From Gemmata palustris (GTDB lineage: Bacteria; Planctomycetota; Planctomycetia; Gemmatales; Gemmataceae), in the NCBI RefSeq assembly GCF_017939745.1, contig NZ_JAGKQQ010000001.1, forward strand, positions 7,331,299-7,395,298: 64,000 bases of DNA. The letters run 5' to 3'. Under the pieces are notes generated by a model. That model saw only the letters and a list, made by a program, of their open reading frames with translations, was not told the DNA's origin and did not search any database. Positions 23,660-32,354 of the stretch are shown one piece after another. The translations under genes were made by a program, and so were the position numbers. How positions within the stretch are numbered: the stretch's first letter is position 1; each line of letters starts with the position of its first letter.

Positions 23660-25678
23660 ATGACGCGCTACCTCTCTCTCGCCGCGCTCCTGCTCGTCGC
23701 GCCGGTGTCGGCCGCGGAGCTACCCACGCCCCTCGCTACGGGGCTGGTGAATCCCGAGTCGGTCGTCGTCGGGCCGGACGGCAAGATTTACGTCACCGTG
23801 ATCGGTGAGTTCGATAAGGACGGCGACGGGGCCGTCGTCACGATCGAGAACGGTAAAGTCACTCCGTTCGTCAAAGATCTTGATGACCCCAAGGGCATCG
23901 CGCTCTTCCAGAACTGGCTGTTCGTGACCGACAAAACGAAGGTGTTGCGCATCAACCGCCAGACCGGTAAGTCGGACGTGTTCGCCGCCGCGAAAGCGTT
24001 CCCGGTCGAACCGAAGTACCTGAACGACGTCGTCGTGGACCCGGAGAACGGCCTGGTCTACGTGAGCGATTCCGGTGCGAAGGGGAGCGGCGGGGCCGTG
24101 TACCGCATTAACCAGAAGGGCGGCGTCTCGCTCGTGGTGGACGAGAAGAAGTTGCCAGGGCTGAACACGCCCAACGGCCTCACGCTGGACGGCTCCTCGC
24201 ACCTGATCCTCGCGGACTTCGGTGCGGGCACGCTGCACCGCATCAAACTGGTCGACGGCAGCAACGAGAAGATCGCCGACGGGCTCCCCGGTGCCGACGG
24301 CCTCACCTGGGACCACTACGGCCGGCTGTTCGTTTCGTGCCACCAGGCGGGCAAGCTGTTCGTCATCCCGCGCCCGGGGGACAAGCCCGTGCTCGCGGCC
24401 GAGGGCTTCCAGTCGGCCGCGGACACGTGCCTTGATGCGACCGGCAAGTTCATCCTCGTGCCCGACATGAAGGGCGGTACCTTGAGCGCGATTCCCGCGC
24501 AAGTACCGGGGGCGCCGGTTGATGAGAGCCCGCTGGCGCTGAAGACGGACGTCGCGTTCCCGGACCTCAAGTGGACCGGGTGGAACCCGGAAACGGCCTC
24601 GGGCCGGCCGAACCCGCTCCGCCCGCTGGTACTCACGCACGCGGGCGACGGCAGCAACCGCGTGTTCGTCGGCACGCAGCACGGCGTGGTTCATGTGTTC
24701 GCTAACGATCAGAAGGCCACCGAGACGAAGGTGTTCCTCGATATCCAGGATCGCGTGAAGTACAACGACAACACCAACGAGGAAGGGTTCCTCGGTATGG
24801 CGTTCCACCCGAAGTTCAAGGAGAAGGGCGAGGTCTTCGTCTTCTACACGCCCAAGAAGGAGAACAAGGTCAACGTGGTGTCGCGGTTCCGGCTCAACAA
24901 GACCGACCCGACCAAACTCGACCCCGCTTCCGAGGAGCAGATCATCCGGTTCGAGAACAAGCTGTTCTGGAACCACGACGGCGGAACCTTGTGCTTCGGG
25001 CCGGACGGCTACCTGTACGTCATCCACGGGGACGGCGGTCAGGGCGGCGACCCGCAGGAGAACGGGCAGAACCTGGGCGCCCTCTATGGGAAGATCCTGC
25101 GCCTCGACATCGACAAGAAGGACGAGGGGAAGAACTACGCCGTGCCGAAGGACAACCCCTTTGTGGACACGAAGGGCGCGCGGCCGGAAATCTGGGCCTA
25201 CGGCATCCGCAACATCTGGCGCATGAGCTTCGACCGTAAGACGGGTAAGCTCTGGGCCGGCGAAGTGGGCCAGAACCTGTACGAAGAGATCAACATCATC
25301 GAGAAGGGTGGAAACTACGGTTGGAACATCCGCGAATCGCTCCACCCGTTCGGCCCGAAGGGTGTCGGGCCGCGGAAGGACCTCATCGACCCGATCTGGG
25401 AGTACCACCACAACGTGGGCAAGTCGATCACGGGCGGCGGGGTGTACCGCGGGAAGGCGCTCCCGGAACTGGAGGGGCACTACCTGTACGCGGACTACGT
25501 CACGTCCAAGATCTGGGCGCTGAAGTACGACGAAACCGCGAAGCGCGTGACCGCGAACCGGACGATCAAAGACCCGGAAAAGCCGGTGCTGTCGTTCGGT
25601 GAGGACGAGCAGGGCGAGATGTACTTCCTCATCGTTGCTGCCAATGGTAAGGGTATTTACCGCTTTGTGAAGCAATAA
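23660..25678 (+). CDS. Secreted fusion: SMP-30-like beta-propeller plus PQQ-type sugar dehydrogenase
   Basis: 672 residues from the ATG at 23660 with signal MTRYLSLAALLLVAPVSAAE. Residues about 20-310 form an SMP-30/gluconolactonase/NHL-like propeller (NPESVVVGPDGKIYVTVIGE, LNTPNGLTLDGSSHLILADF, GADGLTWDHYGRLFVSC). Residues about 330-672 resemble soluble PQQ glucose/sorbosone dehydrogenases: LVLTHAGDGSNRVFVGTQHG, EEGFLGMAFHPKF, FWNHDGGTLCFGPDGYLY (active-site His region), EIWAYGIRNIWRMSF, GGNYGWNIRE. Joining a lactonase-like and a dehydrogenase-like domain would allow sugar oxidation then lactone opening by one protein, but this is an inference. Confidence 0.9.
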   Translation: MTRYLSLAALLLVAPVSAAELPTPLATGLVNPESVVVGPDGKIYVTVIGEFDKDGDGAVVTIENGKVTPFVKDLDDPKGIALFQNWLFVTDKTKVLRINRQTGKSDVFAAAKAFPVEPKYLNDVVVDPENGLVYVSDSGAKGSGGAVYRINQKGGVSLVVDEKKLPGLNTPNGLTLDGSSHLILADFGAGTLHRIKLVDGSNEKIADGLPGADGLTWDHYGRLFVSCHQAGKLFVIPRPGDKPVLAAEGFQSAADTCLDATGKFILVPDMKGGTLSAIPAQVPGAPVDESPLALKTDVAFPDLKWTGWNPETASGRPNPLRPLVLTHAGDGSNRVFVGTQHGVVHVFANDQKATETKVFLDIQDRVKYNDNTNEEGFLGMAFHPKFKEKGEVFVFYTPKKENKVNVVSRFRLNKTDPTKLDPASEEQIIRFENKLFWNHDGGTLCFGPDGYLYVIHGDGGQGGDPQENGQNLGALYGKILRLDIDKKDEGKNYAVPKDNPFVDTKGARPEIWAYGIRNIWRMSFDRKTGKLWAGEVGQNLYEEINIIEKGGNYGWNIRESLHPFGPKGVGPRKDLIDPIWEYHHNVGKSITGGGVYRGKALPELEGHYLYADYVTSKIWALKYDETAKRVTANRTIKDPEKPVLSFGEDEQGEMYFLIVAANGKGIYRFVKQ

Positions 25679-25691
25679 GGCGAACTGTGTT

Positions 25692-25719
25692 GGTGGCGCG
25701 CTCCGACGAGCGTGCCACC
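25692..25719 (+). terminator. Hairpin after the sugar dehydrogenase gene
   Basis: A 12-bp stem (GGTGGCGCGCTC against GAGCGTGCCACC, one G-U) with a 4-nt loop, 13 nt after the stop. It resembles the hairpin at 27404-27452, which also contains GGTGGCAC/GTGCCACC. Confidence 0.6.
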
Positions 25720-25797
25720 CGCGCACGATCCGAAACTTACTTCTCTCCCGCGCGCTCCTTGAGCAACTTCGCGACCGCACCGTATGGAACTACCAAA

Positions 25798-26517
25798 CTA
25801 CACCTGTGGGGCCGGGGCAATAACTCGCTGGCGTCGCGCGTAGACGATGAGGGTACCGGCGCCGATCACGAGCAGAATCCAACTGCTCGGTTCTGGCGTC
25901 GAGACGACCGACGGGTTTGATGCCGGGGAGGGCGGACCGGCATCGAACCCGGCCGCGAAACTCCACCCGTCCCATGAACCGTCCTTCAGAGCGCGACCGG
26001 ACATCCCCGTGTCGCTGTACCCCCAGTCGGACGCCGCGTCCGGCTTGATCCAGTAACTCCAGTACCCGGTCCACCACCCTTCCCGGTAGAAGTCACCCGG
26101 GTCGGTCGGCGCTCGCCCGTCCGCCAACCCACCGTCCCGGTCCGCGGACGCGATGCCGTTCGTGAACGTGAGCGCCGGCGACACACCGAACACGCCGTTG
26201 TGGTTCGCATCGAACCCGATCCCGAACAGCGCGAACCCCAACCCCGACCCAAAATCCCCGAGGTTGGCGTAGAGCCCGGTGTTGGACGCGGCGAGCGCCC
26301 GGAGCATGTCCTCCCCCGTCGCCGCGCCGTCCCACCGGTACCCCCAGATGAACGACGAGGTTCCGGAAAAGGTCTTCCAGTCCACCACGAACGCGGCGCG
26401 GTTGCTGCCCGTCCCCACCCACACATCAACATCATCGAGAGACGTAACGAACCCGGCCTGCGCCGTGCCCGCCAGTCCCACGAATGCGCCGAGACAAAGA
26501 ACCAATTGCCTGAACAC
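25798..26517 (-). CDS. PEP-CTERM sorting-domain protein
   Basis: 239 residues from GTG 26517, where a signal peptide begins (VFRQLVLCLGAFVGLAGTAQA). The C-terminus is a PEP-CTERM anchor: TPEPSSWILLVIGAGTLIVYARRQR, i.e. Pro-Glu-Pro, a membrane helix and a basic end, the substrate of exosortase. The mature domain is rich in Trp, Gly and Asp (WKTFSGTSSFIWGYRWDG, TGYWSYWIKPDAASDWGYSD) and may be a beta-sandwich. It is thought to be cell-surface anchored. It is the first intact minus-strand gene after the cobalamin riboswitch, about 490 nt away. The frame is open far upstream into the riboswitch but that part is not credible protein. Confidence 0.85.
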   Translation of the reverse strand: MFRQLVLCLGAFVGLAGTAQAGFVTSLDDVDVWVGTGSNRAAFVVDWKTFSGTSSFIWGYRWDGAATGEDMLRALAASNTGLYANLGDFGSGLGFALFGIGFDANHNGVFGVSPALTFTNGIASADRDGGLADGRAPTDPGDFYREGWWTGYWSYWIKPDAASDWGYSDTGMSGRALKDGSWDGWSFAAGFDAGPPSPASNPSVVSTPEPSSWILLVIGAGTLIVYARRQRVIAPAPQV

Positions 26518-26696
26518 GCGAACCTCCGTTCCCCCGGTGCCGGGGGCAACCCCACTCGAACGGCCGGCGGCTCTCCGGGTCAATTGCCGTCGGACCGGGC
26601 CGCGGGGTGAGCGACCCGATCGACGACACCCCGAGGCGCGGAACCGCCCCCGGCCCGCCACGTGGCGGGAGCAGGGACGCGGCCACGCGCCGGCCG

Positions 26697-26867
26697 TCAG
26701 TTCGTTCCGAAAGTCGCGTCGCTCGTGCCGGTGTTCCTGCCGCCCGCGTAACCACGGGCCGTAACGGACCGGTGAGAATCGCGCCGCGCGCGATTTGTGA
26801 GGAGGAGTTCGACCTGGGTGAAACCGCGATGCGCGGCGCGCGGCCGCGCCGGGAACGGGAAACGCAC
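26697..26867 (-). pseudogene. Degenerate prepilin N-terminal fragment in the riboswitch leader
   Basis: A 56-codon frame from GTG 26867, with AAGGAG upstream on the minus strand. The part HRGFTQVELLLTNRARR resembles a prepilin motif (RGFTLVELLVV) but the hydrophobic helix that must follow is replaced by charged residues, and the frame stops shortly after. It may be a remnant of a DUF1559 gene, or chance. It lies between the cobalamin riboswitch and the PEP-CTERM gene. Confidence 0.35.
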
Positions 26868-27003
26868 GGGCTGCTCCTTCTTCGCCGGGCCGGGCGAGGA
26901 AACGCCTACGAACCGGGTCGGACGGGCAGCGCTGCGCACGCGCGCAGACGAGAAGACCTGCCGGTCCGGTCGCCTGGGGTCCGAGGCACCGAACGACTGA
27001 CTG

Positions 27004-27181
27004 CGACAGGCAGGTCTTCTGGCTCACGGCTTCTATCGGGTTCGAGCGGCCTTCCCACGGGATGACCCCGCAGTGGCACTGGTGCCCGTTCCCTTAGCCG
27101 AATACAGCAGCGGCCCTGCGCCGGATTCTCACCGGCTTCCCTTTTCACCCCCGCCGCGAGAACGGCGGGGGCACCTGTCGA
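27004..27181 (-). promoter_or_regulatory. Cobalamin (adenosylcobalamin) riboswitch
   Basis: On the minus strand the conserved elements are in order: P1 strand CGACAGG, GGTGCC, an optional GC-rich hairpin, AAGGGAAGCCGGTGAGAAUC, GCCGCTGCTGTA, AGGGAAC, B12 box CAGTGCCACTGC, GTGGGAAGGCCG and the final GAGCCAGAAGACCTGCC with P1 complement CCTGTCG. All core motifs are present. Downstream on the same strand, the segment complementary to 27009-27020 (at 26949-26960) can pair with the final AGAAGACCTGCC, which suggests an expression platform. Usual targets are B12 synthesis or uptake genes; here none follows, only a degenerate fragment and the PEP-CTERM gene. Confidence 0.93.
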
Positions 27182-27403
27182 GTGGGGTGAGTTATACGCG
27201 ACCGACACACCGCGTCTAGAACGGCGAAAAACTTCACTTCACAATCATATCTGGCACCAGTTTGCGCATTACCGCGCGCAAACAATTGGCAACAATGGCC
27301 GGCACCGACCCCGCACGAGTTTTCGATCCGCGGATTGCTTTCGCCGCACCGGGCGGTAAGGGTTGATGAGCGCCCGTGTTACTGTGTTGAATTGATGGGT
27401 TCG

Positions 27404-27452
27404 GTTTTGGTTTGGTGGCACACGCCTCTGGCGTGTGCCACCAAACCAAAAC
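27404..27452. repeat. Long perfect inverted repeat (22-bp stem)
   Basis: Arms 27404-27425 and 27431-27452 pair perfectly around a CTCTG loop; the arm core is GGTGGCACACGC. It lies 65 bp past the 3' end of the M61 peptidase gene (minus strand), with an A/T-rich outer stem (GTTTTGG/CCAAAAC). It may serve as a bidirectional terminator or be a REP-like element; a shorter relative lies at 25692-25719. Confidence 0.75.
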
Positions 27453-27516
27453 ACAATGGTCGGTCGTCCAGGTGGTGCCGACTCCGGCGCAAGAGAACGC
27501 GCGTTTTGCTGCTCTT

Positions 27517-29385
27517 TTACTTCGTTTTCGGCTTCACGACTTCGGCCAGCACGTCCGTCTTGCCCTCGGCCTTCTCCAAGCGCGGGTAGCGCGCCCCGCC
27601 CTTGTAGTCGAGCGCGTGCGTTTTGAAGAAATCGCCGCTCTCGGCGAGCAGTTCGAGCGTCCCGCTAGTCTTGGTTGCGGCGACGGCGGCCTTCAGGTTG
27701 TCTGTTGCGAACCGGCGCCCGTTGACCGCGATCAGCTTCATCCCCGGCGCGAGGCCCGCTTTCGCGGCGGCCGAGTTCGGCACGACGTCGCCCACGAGCC
27801 CCTCCGCGCTCACCGCGAACCCGACCGAGTCGGTCAGGTTGACACCCTTCGCGAGTCCCTCCATCGTGGTGAACAGATCGGTGGGCTTCTCGGTGTAGGC
27901 GAGCTTCCATCCGCCTTCGGTGATGCCTTCGAGCGGCGGTGCTTCCGCCGGAACTTCGACTCGGCGCGCGAAGTACGCCTTCCAGTCGCGTTCAGCGACC
28001 GCGTTGAGCGCATCAATGACGTTTTCGAGATTGTACCCGCGCACCACCGGCGCTCCGGTGCCGTTCCCGAAGAAGGCCGCGCAGAAGTCATCGATCGACT
28101 TCGCGCCCTTCGTTTGCGTGCGGATGAGCACATCGACTTCGAGCCACAGCAGCGTGCCCTCGTCGTAGAAGTCCACGGCCCGGCGCGCGGAGCGCCACGC
28201 CCCGGTCGCGTCGAAGAGCGTGCTCGCGGCCGCGGCGGTGTCGTCGAGCGGGCGCCAACCGCGGGCCTTCACGTTCGTCATGCGCGCGGCGGTCATGGCG
28301 AGGTAGTCGCGCGCTTCTTCAGCGGTGAGTAAACCGGAGCGCGCGGCGAGCCGCCACCCGAGGTAGTTGGTCAGGCCCTCGTAGACCCACAGCAGGCGCG
28401 TCTGCTGGGGCTTCTGGTAGTCGGGCATAATCATGTCGGCCGGGCGCCGAAACTTGCCGTTCCAGGCGTGAACGAACTCGTGCGGGAACAGTGTGGCCGC
28501 GGCCTTGCGCTCGCTGGCCTTGACGAGTGCGAGTTCGGCCAACCGGTTGTCGCTCGACTGGTGGTGCTCGATCCCGGCCCGGGGAATGTGGTTGCTCAGC
28601 CCGAGCAGGAACGTGTAGTCGCGGTACGGCTTCGCCGGGCCGAACAGCGCTGCGGCCTCGCCGGGCAACTTGTTCCACGCCTTGAGGGTGGCTTCGGGCA
28701 CTTCGAGCCCGTCCGGGCTGTCGCACGCGAGCACCACGCGGTGGAGTTGCCCCTCTTGCCCCGCGCCGATGGGAACGATGCGCACGTTTTCGCCCGCCAG
28801 GAGCGGCGAATCGATGAGCGCTTCCAGCGTGACCTCTTTGAACGCGACCCGCCCGTCTTTCTCCTCGCGCGGCACCAGTGCGGTGCCGTACTTCCACTTC
28901 TCTGGCAGCTTTACCGTGGCGTCGAACGTGAGGCCCAGCGGCTTCGCCAATTTGGGGTACACGAGCACGTCGTTCCAGTTCATCGTCATGACCTTCGGCG
29001 ACGCGACCGTCATGAACATCGCCCCGCCCTCGGCACCGGCCGCGAGCAGCAGGTCGAAGGTCACTTCGATGGACGTGGCCCCATCCGGCACCGTGCAGTT
29101 GATGGTGAACGGGTCCGCGTCATCGCGCTTCCAGTCGATCGCCTTCCCGCCGGCGCGCACGCGAAATTCGGTCACGTTCGCGATCTGGCCCACCGGTCGG
29201 TGCCGACCCGGAATCCACTTCGGGTAGTGCAGCGCGACCGGCCCCGGCGCGGTCGGGATCACCTCGCGGACGTGAACGACCTTGCGCGACACCTCGGACG
29301 CATCGACAGATAGTTCAATGTTTTGTGCGAAAGTTAGTGGTGGAAACGCAGCGAGGGCGAACACAGCGAGCGCGAAACGCGGCAT
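27517..29385 (-). CDS. M61 family (glycyl aminopeptidase-like) metallopeptidase with PDZ domain
   Basis: 622 residues from ATG 29385 with a signal peptide (MPRFALAVFALAAFPPLTFA). An N-terminal beta domain contains HYPKWIPGRHRP, typical of M61. The zinc site HEFVH is at about residues 302-306, and the third ligand lies in WVYEGLTNYLGWRLA. A C-terminal PDZ domain follows (VGFAVSAEGLVGDVVPNSAAAKAGLAPGMKLIAVNGRRFA). These exported aminopeptidases prefer small N-terminal residues. The gene is divergent from the Septu-like genes, about 190 bp apart. Confidence 0.93.
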   Translation of the reverse strand: MPRFALAVFALAAFPPLTFAQNIELSVDASEVSRKVVHVREVIPTAPGPVALHYPKWIPGRHRPVGQIANVTEFRVRAGGKAIDWKRDDADPFTINCTVPDGATSIEVTFDLLLAAGAEGGAMFMTVASPKVMTMNWNDVLVYPKLAKPLGLTFDATVKLPEKWKYGTALVPREEKDGRVAFKEVTLEALIDSPLLAGENVRIVPIGAGQEGQLHRVVLACDSPDGLEVPEATLKAWNKLPGEAAALFGPAKPYRDYTFLLGLSNHIPRAGIEHHQSSDNRLAELALVKASERKAAATLFPHEFVHAWNGKFRRPADMIMPDYQKPQQTRLLWVYEGLTNYLGWRLAARSGLLTAEEARDYLAMTAARMTNVKARGWRPLDDTAAAASTLFDATGAWRSARRAVDFYDEGTLLWLEVDVLIRTQTKGAKSIDDFCAAFFGNGTGAPVVRGYNLENVIDALNAVAERDWKAYFARRVEVPAEAPPLEGITEGGWKLAYTEKPTDLFTTMEGLAKGVNLTDSVGFAVSAEGLVGDVVPNSAAAKAGLAPGMKLIAVNGRRFATDNLKAAVAATKTSGTLELLAESGDFFKTHALDYKGGARYPRLEKAEGKTDVLAEVVKPKTK

Positions 29386-29577
29386 GGCAGACTTCTCCGG
29401 TTGCGAACGGGAGCCGCCATAATACCCACCGCGCCCGCGCAAGTGTACTTGTGACGCCACGGAACGCGGTTCACCTTTCGTTCGCGCTGGTGCATCGGGC
29501 GTGTTCGACTCGTCAGCGCCGCGCTGGAGCGGTAAAGTGAATACGGTTTCATTTCACACCCCAACACCCGCAACGAC

Positions 29578-30966
29578 ATGGCCCAGCGGAACGGAACGTC
29601 TGGGAAGCCGACCAAAGGTGCCGCATCGCCCCCACCCGGCGAACCGGAGCGCCAAGCCGCCTACTTCCTGTCACTGAGTCTGGAGAACGTCCGCTGCTTC
29701 GGGCCGAAGCAAACGCTCGATCTCTCCGACGGCAACGGCAAGCCCGCGCCGTGGACGATCATCCTCGGACTGAACGGAACCGGAAAGACGACGCTGCTGC
29801 AGTCGTTGGTTGGGTTTGAACACCTCCCAAGATATCTGCTTTCCGAAGGTGAGAGTGAGCCACACGCCCGATTTTTTGAACTGCCAGTTGAGACATTGCT
29901 CAATGGTAAAAACCGGGAAGCTCGCCTTTCGGTCGATGTTGTATTGGCAAAAGGCGTGGGACGTGTCCCACTTGAGCACGGTGGGTGGTCGCTATTGGTC
30001 ACGGGCGAAGGTGGAGGTGATCTAGACTCTTTGATCTACGGCTCTGATAGTGGCTTACCACCACCTTGGTGTTGTGCTTACGGTGCCGGTCGGCACATTG
30101 GGACGGCAGCCCCGCGTGAGTCAGGTTTTGACGACCCAACTGCAACACTCTTCTCGGATAGTGCTGAACTTCGCAATCCCGAGGAATGGTTAATTCGCCT
30201 CGACTACGCTGCCGTAAAAGCATCGAAGAGAAAGGATGCACGAGAGCGGCTCACGCAGGCGAAGGATCTGCTTCTTGCGATCATGCCAGATGGCGAGATC
30301 ACCGACATTCGCCTCACGACTACAAGTGGACCGAATCCGAAACCGCGGGCAGAGTTCCAGACGCCTTACGGTTGGGTTCCACTGCGTCAGCTTGGGTACG
30401 GCTACCAGACGCTCATTACGTGGGTCGCCGACCTCGCGAACCGCATGGCCGAGCGTTATCCCGACAGTGCGAATCCACTCACGGAACCGGCCGTGGTGCT
30501 TGTGGATGAGATCGATCTGCACTTACACCCGAAATGGCAGCGGAAACTGATGAGCTTCCTCACGGAGCGGTTCCCGAACACGCAGTTCATCGCCACCGCA
30601 CACAGCCCGCTCGTTGCGCAGGCCGCGGCCGACGCGAACTTGGCGGTGCTGCGGCGCGAGGGCGATCACGTCATCATCGACAACGAAGTGGACAACATCC
30701 GCAACTGGCGCATCGACCAGATTTTGACGAGCGATTTGTTCGGTTTGGAAACCGCCCGTCCTCCGCAAGTTGAAGCTCTACTGCTGGAGAGAAAAGCCCT
30801 GCTCACGAAGCCGAAGCAAACTGCGGCCGACAAACGCCGGTTGACCGAATTGAATGCGCAGATCGGCGAGCTTCCGATGGGAGAGACGACCAAAGAGATC
30901 GAGGACCGGCAGAAGATGCTGAGTCTGCTCGAAAGCTTGGCCAAGGAGCGAAAGCCCGCCTCATGA
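29578..30966 (+). CDS. ptuA: Septu-like defence ATPase PtuA
   Basis: 462 residues. AAA/ABC-type ATPase: strand LSLENVRCFG, Walker A GLNGTGKT at about residues 64-71, a signature-type region (LRQLGYGYQTLITWVADL) at about 280, Walker B VVLVDEIDLHLHP at about 307-319 and the H-switch TAHSP near 342. This is the OLD/RecF-like layout of PtuA. The C-terminal 80 residues are helical and charged. Its TGA overlaps the ATG of ptuB, so the two are coupled. The coding region at about 29810-30250 has distinctly lower GC than neighbours, a sign of horizontal transfer. PtuA-PtuB complexes stop phage infection by nucleic acid cleavage. Confidence 0.82.
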   Translation: MAQRNGTSGKPTKGAASPPPGEPERQAAYFLSLSLENVRCFGPKQTLDLSDGNGKPAPWTIILGLNGTGKTTLLQSLVGFEHLPRYLLSEGESEPHARFFELPVETLLNGKNREARLSVDVVLAKGVGRVPLEHGGWSLLVTGEGGGDLDSLIYGSDSGLPPPWCCAYGAGRHIGTAAPRESGFDDPTATLFSDSAELRNPEEWLIRLDYAAVKASKRKDARERLTQAKDLLLAIMPDGEITDIRLTTTSGPNPKPRAEFQTPYGWVPLRQLGYGYQTLITWVADLANRMAERYPDSANPLTEPAVVLVDEIDLHLHPKWQRKLMSFLTERFPNTQFIATAHSPLVAQAAADANLAVLRREGDHVIIDNEVDNIRNWRIDQILTSDLFGLETARPPQVEALLLERKALLTKPKQTAADKRRLTELNAQIGELPMGETTKEIEDRQKMLSLLESLAKERKPAS

Positions 30967-31736
30967 TTCGCGTCGTGAAGCTCGTCGCGCCGCCGCCCGT
31001 TTTGGCCTCCCGAGGGGCGACTCAGAGGCAACATCATTGCGATGAGTATGATGCGGCGAAGGATGATTTCCGCAGTGGGGCTCGCACATTCACATTCGCC
31101 GACGCCATCTACGCCGCGGAAGAAGTGAAAGACATCCTCCGAACTGCACAACATTCCAAGTGCGCGTTCTGCGAATCACACTTCACGCACACCGGTTACG
31201 GCGACATCGAGCACTTTCGGCCAAAGGGCGCGTACAAGCAACGCGAAGCCGACACCCTTAAATACCCCGGCTACTACTGGCTCGCCTACGAGTGGTTGAA
31301 CCTCTTCTACTCGTGCCAACTCTGCAATCAACGATTCAAGCGGAACCTATTCCCGTTGAAAGACGGACGCAGCCGCGCCCGCTCACACAATCACAACCTC
31401 GCGAACGAAGAACCGCTGCTCATCGATCCGGCTACGCATAACCCGCCGGATTACATTGGTTTCCGCGAGGAGTACGCCTTCGCTGTGAAAGGATGTCGCG
31501 AGGGCGAGGCCACCATCGACGTGCTCGGACTGAACCGCGAGGAATTGGCTGAGAATCGCCGTAAGCGGTTGCAAGACCTTGAAGCTCTCGTTCGGTTATG
31601 TGTCCTCCTACGTCAAGAAGTAACAACCAACCCCGCTTTAATCTCCGAACTTCAACTCTGGGAAGGGCAATTGCAAGCAAAGCAGCAGGACGCCGCCGAG
31701 TACGCAGCGATGGCTCGCGCCTTCCTCGGGCCGTGA
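30963..31736 (+). CDS. ptuB: Septu-like HNH nuclease PtuB
   Basis: 257 residues. HNH-type site: CAFCES, then YGDIEHFRPKGAY (the D-I-E-H catalytic strand), then WLNLFYSCQLCNQRFKRNLFPL with the second CxxC and Asn. The FRPKG...YYWLAYEWLNL form is the one found in PtuB and TIGR02646-type nucleases. The C-terminal part is helical (ALVRLCVLLRQEV) and may contact PtuA. It begins inside the stop of ptuA (ATGA). No reverse transcriptase is adjacent, so this looks like a standalone Septu unit and not a retron. The target may be phage DNA or host RNA; this is not readable from sequence. Confidence 0.82.
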   Translation: MIRVVKLVAPPPVLASRGATQRQHHCDEYDAAKDDFRSGARTFTFADAIYAAEEVKDILRTAQHSKCAFCESHFTHTGYGDIEHFRPKGAYKQREADTLKYPGYYWLAYEWLNLFYSCQLCNQRFKRNLFPLKDGRSRARSHNHNLANEEPLLIDPATHNPPDYIGFREEYAFAVKGCREGEATIDVLGLNREELAENRRKRLQDLEALVRLCVLLRQEVTTNPALISELQLWEGQLQAKQQDAAEYAAMARAFLGP

Positions 31737-31784
31737 GACGTCATTCCGTTGCCCGGAGCGGTCGCGACGTTTATCCTCACTTCC

Positions 31785-32354
31785 ATGAACGAGATCACCC
31801 GCGTTCTGGACGACATCCGGGCGGGCACGGCCGGGGCCGCGGAACTTCTCCCGCTCGTGTACGATGAGTTGCGCCGGCTCGCGGCGGCGAAGCTCGCGGC
31901 CGAGAAGCCCGGCCACACGCTCGAAGCCACCGCTCTCGTTCATGAGGCGTACCTGCGACTCGGGCACGAGCAGCAATTCGACCACCGCGGGCACTTCTTC
32001 GCGGCCGCGGCCGAAGCGATGCGCCGGATTCTCGTCGACGCCGCGCGCAAGAAACGGTCGGCGAAGCACGGCGGCGACCTGAACCGCCTCGATGCGAACG
32101 ACGTGTCCATTGTGGCCCCGCGCCCGAACGAGGATCTGGTCGCACTCGATGAGGCTCTCGATGCGTTCGCGGTCCTCGAACCACAAAAAGCCGAACTTGT
32201 GAAGCTCCGGTACTTCGTGGGCCTGACCATCGAGCAGGCGGCCGAGGCGCTGGGCATTTCCCCGGCCACCGCGAAGCGGCACTGGGTGTACGGCAAGGCG
32301 TGGTTGTACCAGCGAATGAGTGGCGAGGCGCCGCACCCGGAAGACGCAGAATAG
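31785..32354 (+). CDS. ECF-type RNA polymerase sigma factor (planctomycete group)
   Basis: 189 residues from the ATG at 31785 (MNEITRVLDDIRAG). Region 2: ELLPLVYDELRRLAAAKLAAEKPGHTLEATALVHEAYLRL, the wording characteristic of the ECF group enriched in planctomycetes. Region 4: LEPQKAELVKLRYFVGLTIEQAAEALGISPATAKRHWVYGKAWLY. It lies 490 bp upstream of a membrane Ser/Thr kinase gene on the same strand; such pairs are typical, and the kinase is thought to control the sigma factor. No anti-sigma gene is present. Confidence 0.93.
   Translation: MNEITRVLDDIRAGTAGAAELLPLVYDELRRLAAAKLAAEKPGHTLEATALVHEAYLRLGHEQQFDHRGHFFAAAAEAMRRILVDAARKKRSAKHGGDLNRLDANDVSIVAPRPNEDLVALDEALDAFAVLEPQKAELVKLRYFVGLTIEQAAEALGISPATAKRHWVYGKAWLYQRMSGEAPHPEDAE

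Noticed and set aside
23720-25780. 686-codon minus-strand open frame opposite the sugar dehydrogenase gene
   Set aside because: It is a GC-skew shadow: Arg/Val/Asp/Leu-rich without domains, while the plus strand has clear family motifs and a signal peptide.
27004-27027. ATG-like start of the long minus-strand frame inside the riboswitch
   Set aside because: This part is the conserved 3' end of the aptamer; the PEP-CTERM signal peptide gives a much better start at 26517.
29578-31736. Retron with PtuAB effector
   Set aside because: No reverse transcriptase frame or msr/msd-like inverted repeats are found within several kilobases.
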